This document shows, in pieces, positions 1 through 4,291 of a stretch of 5,928 nucleotides of DNA. Made by a program: the position numbers and the translations under genes. Numbering within the stretch: the stretch's first letter is position 1; every line of letters starts with the position of its first letter. Below the pieces are notes generated by a model, which was not told the origin of the DNA, did no database searches, and saw only the letters and a program-made list of their open reading frames with translations. This stretch comes from Desulfosporosinus sp. UBA4726 (lineage in GTDB: Bacteria > Bacillota > Desulfitobacteriia > Desulfitobacteriales > Desulfitobacteriaceae). The stretch is taken from NCBI GenBank assembly GCA_002404215.1, contig DHJG01000012.1, forward strand, positions 1-5,928, in the 5' to 3' direction.

Positions 1-305
1 ATGAAGGTATGAGCTTAAAAGAAGCTCTGATTGAATCAGGTACCACAAGGTTAAGACCCATTATCATGACTAGTGCAACGATGATTGTTTCCATGCTTCC
101 GGTAGCTCTTGCAATGGGTGAAGGAAGTGAGATGAAGAAGAGTATGGCTATTGTAATCATCGGGGGTATGGTGATGTCAACGTTACTTTCGCCAATTGTT
201 TTGCCTGTAGTCTATACATTAATGGATGATTTATCAAAACGTATTTCTAAGAAAAGAAAAACAATAAATACCGGGGAGGTTCAGCAAATTGAAATTGGAT
301 CTTAG
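1..305 (+). CDS. RND-family efflux permease, C-terminal end (5' part outside window)
   Basis: This is the last part of an inner-membrane RND (AcrB/MdtB-like, proton-driven) export permease. The reading frame is open from the left edge, and the residues before the first Met (Glu-Gly) continue the family pattern 'EGMSLKEALIESG', so the ATG at 9 is an internal Met and not a start. Visible family signatures are the 'TRLRPIIMT' stretch that precedes the penultimate transmembrane helix, a hydrophobic segment ending in 'LPVALAMGEGSE', and a last membrane helix 'GGMVMSTLLSPIVLPVVYTL' followed by a basic cytoplasmic tail. Only about 100 residues of a protein normally near 1,000 are present, so substrate class cannot be judged. 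The adaptor gene downstream overlaps it by 17 nt, implying translational coupling. RND before adaptor is the reverse of the acrAB order. Family assignment is firm; specificity is unknown. Confidence -1.
   Translation, partial: EGMSLKEALIESGTTRLRPIIMTSATMIVSMLPVALAMGEGSEMKKSMAIVIIGGMVMSTLLSPIVLPVVYTLMDDLSKRISKKRKTINTGEVQQIEIGS
273..279 (+). promoter_or_regulatory. Shine-Dalgarno of the adaptor gene (supports the TTG start)
   Basis: GGGGAGG lies 9 nt before the TTG at 289, inside the end of the permease gene. There is no ATG in this frame near the site, so this strong ribosome binding site is what decides the TTG start. Confidence -1.
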
Positions 306-1527
306 TAGAATCAAAAATTTTAGTTTTAACGGGATAAAGCAACATGGCTTTAAGAAAAGATATGTCATCATTGGCATACTATTAATAGCTGCTGTCTTTG
401 GAGGCAATTATGTTCTCAAGCAAAAAAAAGTTGAAGCCCAAGCTACTGTGAAAAATGTAAAAACGCAAAAGGTGGCTATTGGTTCTTTGTCGACCATGGT
501 AGACTATGCAAGTAAATTTGATCCTGTCCAGGAAGTACAGGTTTTTCCCAAGACGGGAGGAAAAGTTTCAAGTTTAAATGTTGATGTAGGTACTAAAGTT
601 AACAGCGGCCAAGTGCTATTCACCTTAGATACGGCAGAACTTCAGGCGCAGCTGCACATACAACAGACGGCATTGGCTACATCGCAGGCAAACTTAGCAA
701 AAACAAGCTTAGCATCAGAACAAACATTAAACAGATCACAAATAACTTATAATGACGCCAAAGATAATTATGATAAAACACAAAAATTATATGATGGTGG
801 AGCACTTTCAAAACAGGATTTGGATAATGCAAAAACAAAATATGATAATGCTACTATTGATCTGAAAGCAGCTCAAGATGATTTAGCAACGGCAGCAGCA
901 GAAGCACAAGTAGAGCAAGCAAGGGCAAGCGTTAATTCAGTTCAAGTTCAGATTGATAATGTAACAGTAGTATCCCCTATTTCGGGAATAGTATCGGCTA
1001 AAGATGTTAAAGTCGGAGGAATCGCCAGTAGCCAATCTGGTTCAGTTACGGTTATTGATTCCAGCAGTATGATCGCGGAAATTAGTGTTCCGGATATTGT
1101 TATCAGCAAAATCGAGGTTGGACAAAAGGTACCGGTAAGCATAAATGCAATGAAGGATAAAAGTGTTTCAGGAGTCATCGATATGATAAGTCCTAACTCA
1201 GATTCGAAGGATAATTCATATCTGGTGAAAGTAAAAATTAATAACTCACAGAATGATTTAATCGCAGGTATGTTTACCAAAATATCACTACCCTCCGAAA
1301 ATAAAGATAATATATTGCTGGTTCCAAATGAAGCAATTAGAATAGAAAATAATGTAAATTATCTCTATGTAGTTTTAAATGGAATGGTCAAAAAAGTGGC
1401 GGTTACAGTTGGTATTTCCAACAATAAAAATACCGAAGTAGCCGGAAATATCACCGAAGGCATGGACATAATTATTGAGGGACAGAGTTTCTTAAATGAG
1501 GGAGAAAAGGTTAATATGGTTCGATAG
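289..1527 (+). CDS. HlyD/AcrA-type membrane-fusion (periplasmic adaptor) protein of an RND efflux pump
   Basis: This is the adaptor subunit (412 aa) that would work with the RND permease encoded just upstream. The TTG start at 289 is chosen because of the GGGGAGG site 9 nt before it. Domains in order: a short basic cytoplasmic N-terminus; one transmembrane anchor at about residues 25-44 with no lipobox Cys; first half of the biotinyl-lipoyl-like domain at about 85-118 ('GGKVSSLNVDVGTKVNSGQVL'-type pattern); a long alpha-hairpin/coiled coil at about 115-222, with 'GALSKQDLDNAK' near the middle as is usual in this family; second lipoyl half at about 224-250 ('VVSPISGIVSA'); a beta-barrel at about 260-335 ending in 'AGMFTKI'; and a membrane-proximal domain to about 410. 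All parts are present and the length is normal. No TolC-like outer-membrane gene is visible. The gene overlaps the permease and ends just before a terminator, so it is the last gene of the operon. Family is certain; substrate is unknown. Confidence -1.
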   Translation: MKLDLSRIKNFSFNGIKQHGFKKRYVIIGILLIAAVFGGNYVLKQKKVEAQATVKNVKTQKVAIGSLSTMVDYASKFDPVQEVQVFPKTGGKVSSLNVDVGTKVNSGQVLFTLDTAELQAQLHIQQTALATSQANLAKTSLASEQTLNRSQITYNDAKDNYDKTQKLYDGGALSKQDLDNAKTKYDNATIDLKAAQDDLATAAAEAQVEQARASVNSVQVQIDNVTVVSPISGIVSAKDVKVGGIASSQSGSVTVIDSSSMIAEISVPDIVISKIEVGQKVPVSINAMKDKSVSGVIDMISPNSDSKDNSYLVKVKINNSQNDLIAGMFTKISLPSENKDNILLVPNEAIRIENNVNYLYVVLNGMVKKVAVTVGISNNKNTEVAGNITEGMDIIIEGQSFLNEGEKVNMVR

Positions 1528-1541
1528 TGTACTATATAAAG

Positions 1542-1577
1542 AAAATGGGATGTCTTTTGGGACACCCCATTTTTTTT
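1542..1577 (+). terminator. Rho-independent terminator of the RND-adaptor operon
   Basis: The arms 1542-1554 and 1561-1573 form a 12-bp stem with a single A-C mismatch (1550/1565) around a 6-nt loop (TTTTGG), and the 3' arm runs into a T tract ending at 1577. It begins 15 nt after the adaptor stop codon, so the efflux unit ends here and the downstream surface-protein gene needs its own promoter. Confidence -1.
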
Positions 1578-1584
1578 ATGGAAC

Positions 1585-1600
1585 GTTGGTCTAGTTGGTC
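1585..1600 (+). repeat. Tandem GTTGGTC heptamer
   Basis: GTTGGTC occurs at 1585-1591 and again at 1594-1600, separated by TA, giving a 9-bp period. It lies just downstream of the terminator in otherwise non-coding DNA. A regulator binding site for the downstream gene is possible, but so short a repeat could be chance. Confidence -1.
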
Positions 1601-1661
1601 GCCATTTTGTCTATAAGTACTTTGAATAGCCAAGAAGACAGAAGAACCGTCATCATAGTAG

Positions 1662-1855
1662 GGCGGTAGGTTTGCCGCCGCTTATAATCCTTCACACTAG
1701 GTGAGCCACTCGTCCATATTACTAGCTAGGCATTCGACTTAGTTCGCTTAGCATCAAATTTCCGTGCTATAATTCAGTTAGCCCCCATCTGCACTCAGTG
1801 TTTTAAGGGAGTGAGGTCAACTAAGAGTCGTCCTAGGTAAGGGATTGAGATCCTT
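1662..1855 (+). ncRNA. Candidate structured RNA leader upstream of the CWB2-transpeptidase gene (unassigned)
   Basis: This covers most of the 326-nt gene-free stretch 1578-1903. On the + strand several helices can be drawn. A GC-rich hairpin pairs 1662-1668 with 1673-1679 (GGCGGUA/UGCCGCC, 4-nt loop). A long-range helix pairs 1686-1692 with 1839-1846 (AAUCCUU/AAGGGAUU, one bulge) and 1697-1701 with 1832-1836. A second helix pairs 1735-1744 with 1819-1830 (10 bp with a 2-nt bulge). Two small hairpins sit inside: 1749-1753/1765-1769 and 1792-1796/1809-1813. The two large helices are nested and nearly abut (1830/1832), as in a real fold. I see no hallmark of cyclic-di-GMP-I or -II riboswitches and cannot name a family. 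The strand and boundaries are inferred from the gene downstream; a covariance search is needed to confirm it. Confidence -1.
1765..1773 (+). promoter_or_regulatory. Possible extended -10 promoter for the CWB2-transpeptidase gene
   Basis: TGCTATAAT is a perfect extended -10 (TGnTATAAT), with no good -35 at 16-18 bp. It would start transcription near 1780, about 124 nt before the ATG. It lies inside the candidate structured RNA, so either it is a second, internal promoter, or the fold or this promoter is spurious. Confidence -1.
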
Positions 1856-1884
1856 CATTTAAGATAAGAAGAGGCCCCAAGTTG

Positions 1885-1891
1885 AGAGGAG
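1885..1891 (+). promoter_or_regulatory. Shine-Dalgarno of the CWB2-transpeptidase gene
   Basis: AGAGGAG lies 12 nt before the ATG at 1904, a slightly long spacing. UCCUU at 1851-1855 can pair with GAGGA at 1886-1890, so access to this site could be controlled by the folding of the leader. Confidence -1.
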
Positions 1892-1903
1892 AAATTCGCA
1901 CCA

Positions 1904-3469
1904 ATGAAAAAAACTATAAAAACCATAGCCTCATTAACTATTGCAGGTATGGCATTGACAATGGCTCCTTTAAACGCATCTGCTACAGGTGCAGTACCGA
2001 ATCGCTTATTCGGTAACACGGCTGCACAAACTGCAGTAGCAATCGCTGATCAAACGGGCTGGACAGGAACAGTAATTCTTGCTTCTTCAGCTTCATACGG
2101 TATGGTTGATGCATTGACATCTGGCCCACTCGCTACATTCATGAAAGCTCCGATCCTTTTGCAAGACTCTGGCGTGGTATTAAATGTTGACACTAAAGCC
2201 GAACTTATTAAACTGAACGTTAAGGTAGTTTATGTAACCAGCGGAACTGCTGTTATCAGTCAAGCAGTTCTGAATGAGCTAGCAGGTATGGGGATTGCAG
2301 TTGTATCCCTCGGTGGAGTTGACAAATACGAAACATCTGTAAATATAGCCAAGAAAATGGTTGGAGTAACTAAAGTTGCTGTTGCTAACAGCTTACAAGA
2401 TGCACTATCTATTGCAGCTATTGCCTCTGCCAATAATGAGCCAATTATATTAACTGCAAAAGAGGCACTTCCCGTTAGTGTAGTTGCATACTTAGCTTCA
2501 AACCCTGCCATTACAGCAAGTGATGTTATTGGTGGAACGGGCGTAATTAGCGCTTCGGTATTAGCTAAGCTTCCTAATGTAAACCGCCATGCTGGGAACG
2601 ATGCCTATGATACTAACAACCAAGTTATCCAAGACTTTGGTTCTTCTATAACATACGGCAATGTCTATTTGGCTAACGGTAAGACCGGTATCGATGCTCT
2701 CGCTGGTGCACCGCTGGCAGCTATGACTAAGTCCGCTATCGTTCTTACTGACGGAACAGTTCCTTCTGCAGCTATCTTTGTGCATAGCAAAATGACTACT
2801 GGTGTTGTTACAGCACTCGGTGGTGCAGCTGTTGTTCCTGAAGCTGTACGGACTGGGGTTGCTCAAGGAATTTTGATTGGGTTCAAAAATCCTTTATTCG
2901 CAATTTCTTCCCAAGTATTATTAGTTACAGCAAATGGAACTGGCACTTCTTACGGAACAGGAAGCATGTACGAAAAAACAGATGGACAGTGGAAAAAACT
3001 CAATACATTTGCTATAAGACTAGGTGAAAATGGTATTTCTTACACTAGAATGCAAAGTTCAGGCCAAACGCCAGCAGGAGTACTAAATATACTATCTGCT
3101 TTTGGAATAGCAGATAGTCCAGGTTCGAATTTCACATACCACAAGGTAACATCCTCCGACTACTGGGATTTGAACAGTGGAAGTCCTACATACAATAGAA
3201 TGATAAGTAGTAACCCAGGTGGCGATCTCGAACATCTAATAGATTTTGGAACTGAGTATAAGTATGCATTGGTTACCGACTGGAACTACAGCCAAAGCCC
3301 TAATAAAGGAGGCGCAATATTTATTCATGTAAATGGTTTGGGAGCAACTGGAAGTTGTATATCCCTTACAGAAAACGATATGGTCAGCTTAATTAAGTGG
3401 TTAGATCCAAGCAAAAACCCAAAGGTGTTAGTAGTGCCAAACTCGGACTTAGGTAACTATTTTTATTAA
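1904..3469 (+). CDS. Secreted cell-wall-binding repeat 2 protein with C-terminal L,D-transpeptidase (YkuD-like) domain
   Basis: A 521-aa exported protein predicted to bind the cell wall and act on peptidoglycan. Residues 1-27 form a Sec signal peptide (KK..K, hydrophobic core, ASA-T cleavage pattern at 27/28). Three CWB2 (PF04122-type) modules follow at about 33-135, 137-226 and 228-320, with partly kept 'R..G.d.y.T' starts ('GGVDKYETSVNIAKK', 'HAGNDAYDTNNQ') and the hydrophobic triplets ILL, IIL and IVL at about 84-86, 181-183 and 279-281, matching the ILL motif of C. difficile Cwp anchors. Residues about 336-512 match the ErfK/YbiS-type L,D-transpeptidase family (COG3786-like): 'QTPAGVLNILSAFG', 'SPTYNRM', 'ALVTDWNYS', 'GGAIFIHVNG' and 'TGSCISL'. 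His475 and Cys485 are the likely catalytic pair, so the domain looks intact. It could form 3-3 cross-links or attach proteins, but related domains can have other substrates. All three Arg codons before residue 320 are CGC/CGG and all three after it are AGA, hinting at a domain fusion. No terminator is evident before tetR. Confidence -1.
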   Translation: MKKTIKTIASLTIAGMALTMAPLNASATGAVPNRLFGNTAAQTAVAIADQTGWTGTVILASSASYGMVDALTSGPLATFMKAPILLQDSGVVLNVDTKAELIKLNVKVVYVTSGTAVISQAVLNELAGMGIAVVSLGGVDKYETSVNIAKKMVGVTKVAVANSLQDALSIAAIASANNEPIILTAKEALPVSVVAYLASNPAITASDVIGGTGVISASVLAKLPNVNRHAGNDAYDTNNQVIQDFGSSITYGNVYLANGKTGIDALAGAPLAAMTKSAIVLTDGTVPSAAIFVHSKMTTGVVTALGGAAVVPEAVRTGVAQGILIGFKNPLFAISSQVLLVTANGTGTSYGTGSMYEKTDGQWKKLNTFAIRLGENGISYTRMQSSGQTPAGVLNILSAFGIADSPGSNFTYHKVTSSDYWDLNSGSPTYNRMISSNPGGDLEHLIDFGTEYKYALVTDWNYSQSPNKGGAIFIHVNGLGATGSCISLTENDMVSLIKWLDPSKNPKVLVVPNSDLGNYFY

Positions 3470-3518
3470 GCCAAGCCAGATTGACTATTGAAATAAACCC
3501 CACTGTGGCCAACTCCAC

Positions 3519-3547
3519 TTGACATTAAATGAGTGATCGTTTATTAT
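3519..3547 (+). promoter_or_regulatory. Sigma-A-type promoter of the tetR gene
   Basis: A perfect -35 TTGACA at 3519-3524 and a -10 TATTAT at 3542-3547 (5 of 6) are separated by exactly 17 bp. Transcription would start around 3554, leaving a leader of about 34 nt before the ATG at 3588. The spacer is filled by the operator palindrome, the classical layout of an autorepressed TetR gene. Confidence -1.
3526..3543 (+). promoter_or_regulatory. TetR-family operator, copy 1 (tetR promoter)
   Basis: TAAATGA-GTGA-TCGTTTA is an 18-bp inverted repeat with one mismatch between the 7-bp arms. It fills the spacer between -35 and -10, so a bound dimer would exclude RNA polymerase. A nearly identical site lies before lon at 4254-4271; 18 of 24 positions match when both are aligned from CATTAAA to the ending A, and the outer parts are nearly the same. 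Confidence -1.
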
Positions 3548-3587
3548 AGATTTATCATCAATTTTATCTAAAAGTTAGGCGGCACGC

Positions 3588-4157
3588 ATGAGAAAAAAAG
3601 ATGACGAAAAGCAAAGATGCATTAAAATTGCAGTGGTGCAATTAATTCTGGAGGAGGGGTTCCAGGGCACATCTATTTCAAAAATAGCAAAGGCCGCTGG
3701 TGTATCTCCAGCGACAGTATATATCTATTATGAAAATAAAGAGGCCATGCTTAGAGAAATTTATCTGGAATATTCTGAAGACACGATTCAATATTTGCTT
3801 CAATGTTTAAGTCCCAATATGGTGGGGGAAGAAATCATTGCGGAATTGATTCGGCGATATTATTTCTTTATTATTGAGAACAAAGAAGTCTTTCATTTTA
3901 TTGAACAATTCAGTACCTGCCCTGTTCTTCAGAGCAGTTGTGGTTCGATGAAGGGACCGGAGGATTTAAATCGGTTGCTGACGGATTTAAAGAAACGGCA
4001 GATATTAAATAACTTTAACAATGATAATTTGTACGCTATTCTGTTTTCCCCTGTAAAAATGATTGCAGTGAAAAGTTGTGAGTCTGAAAACATGGCCATA
4101 GAACGCTTGGAAGAGTTGATTTACATTATTCAAAAAGCACTGCTTAAAGATTTCTGA
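3588..4157 (+). CDS. TetR/AcrR-family transcriptional repressor, probable autoregulator and lon regulator
   Basis: A 189-aa DNA-binding regulator of normal TetR length. The N-terminal domain (about residues 5-55) contains a typical TetR helix-turn-helix: 'LEEGFQGTSISKIAKAAGVSPATVYIYYENKEAML', with the recognition helix around 40-48. The C-terminal ligand/dimer domain (about 60-189) is mostly helical and divergent, as is usual, and its inducer cannot be read from sequence. It carries five Cys (11, 73, 111, 118, 164); the pair 111/118 sits in one loop-like stretch 'STCPVLQSSCGSM', which could be a redox or electrophile sensor, though this is speculation. The start is the ATG at 3588, preceded by a modest AGGCGG ribosome binding site. 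The strong promoter upstream contains an operator palindrome that is repeated before lon, so negative autoregulation and control of lon are likely. Whether it also controls the efflux operon cannot be seen, because that promoter is outside the window. Confidence -1.
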   Translation: MRKKDDEKQRCIKIAVVQLILEEGFQGTSISKIAKAAGVSPATVYIYYENKEAMLREIYLEYSEDTIQYLLQCLSPNMVGEEIIAELIRRYYFFIIENKEVFHFIEQFSTCPVLQSSCGSMKGPEDLNRLLTDLKKRQILNNFNNDNLYAILFSPVKMIAVKSCESENMAIERLEELIYIIQKALLKDF

Positions 4158-4203
4158 AATCTAGTCTGCTCTAGGGTCATTTGGTCTCAAAAGAGTAGAT
4201 TTC
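4148..4203 (+). repeat. Three-armed inverted repeat at the end of tetR
   Basis: AGATTTC (4148-4154) and GAAATCT (4156-4162) form a 15-nt palindrome centred on the first base of the tetR stop codon. The right arm, as GAAATCTA (4156-4163), also pairs perfectly with TAGATTTC at 4196-4203, with an additional CTCT/AGAG (4169-4172/4192-4195) inside. The central arm can therefore pair with either side in RNA. No T tract follows, so it is not a standard terminator. Confidence -1.
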
Positions 4204-4214
4204 GATTAGTTCTT

Positions 4215-4236
4215 GAGCGAGGGTAATAGCTCGCTT
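4215..4236 (+). terminator. Hairpin between tetR and lon, possible weak terminator
   Basis: AGCGAG (4216-4221) pairs with CTCGCT (4230-4235), with a G-T closing pair outside, around an 8-nt loop. It is followed by TCCCTATTTAAA and not a T run, so termination would be weak at best. It could reduce read-through from tetR into lon or simply be a structural element. Confidence -1.
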
Positions 4237-4253
4237 CCCTATTTAAAGGACAT

Positions 4254-4271
4254 TAAACGAGCATTCGTTTA
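4254..4271 (+). promoter_or_regulatory. TetR-family operator, copy 2 (upstream of lon)
   Basis: TAAACGA-GCAT-TCGTTTA is an 18-bp inverted repeat with perfect 7-bp arms, the symmetric version of the site in the tetR promoter. The context GGACATTAAA...TCGTTTAT is shared as well. It ends 5 nt before the lon ribosome binding site. I do not see a convincing -35/-10 pair here: the position equal to the tetR -10 reads TATGAA, and using it would start the transcript at the ribosome binding site. The lon promoter is thus probably further upstream and the repressor may block elongation, or the promoter is non-consensus. Confidence -1.
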
Positions 4272-4276
4272 TGAAA

Positions 4277-4282
4277 GAGGAG
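4277..4282 (+). promoter_or_regulatory. Shine-Dalgarno of lon
   Basis: GAGGAG lies 9 nt before the ATG at 4292. An in-frame ATG also exists at 4271 (seven more codons), but it has no ribosome binding site at proper distance and overlaps the operator, so 4292 is preferred. Confidence -1.
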
Positions 4283-4291
4283 ACGATTTAT

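Noticed and set aside
9..11. ATG at 9 as a gene start for a small membrane protein
   Set aside because: The frame is open to the left edge, the preceding codons fit the RND family pattern, and no ribosome binding site can be seen; it is an internal Met.
948..1565. Minus-strand open frames at 948-1280 and 1365-1565
   Set aside because: They lie antisense to the well-conserved adaptor gene, and their translations show no recognisable domain.
1683..1688. TATAAT as a -10 promoter element
   Set aside because: No -35-like hexamer is found 16-18 bp upstream and no TG extension is present; the bases are next to or inside a proposed RNA helix.
1578..1903. Cyclic-di-GMP riboswitch upstream of a surface-protein gene
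   Set aside because: The context is typical, but the conserved core segments of class I (GCAAAGCC-like) and class II are not found by eye.
2260..2866. Minus-strand open frames at 2260-2511 and 2561-2866
   Set aside because: They are antisense to the CWB2 modules, whose repetitive coding pattern leaves open frames on the other strand; no domain or ribosome binding site supports them.
3470..3518. Terminator after the CWB2-transpeptidase gene
   Set aside because: Only 3-4 bp complementarities (for example CCA/TGG) and no T tract are present; no terminator can be supported.
4271..4291. Upstream in-frame ATG at 4271 as the lon start
   Set aside because: It would add seven residues but has no ribosome binding site at proper distance and overlaps the operator palindrome; ATG 4292 has GAGGAG 9 nt upstream.
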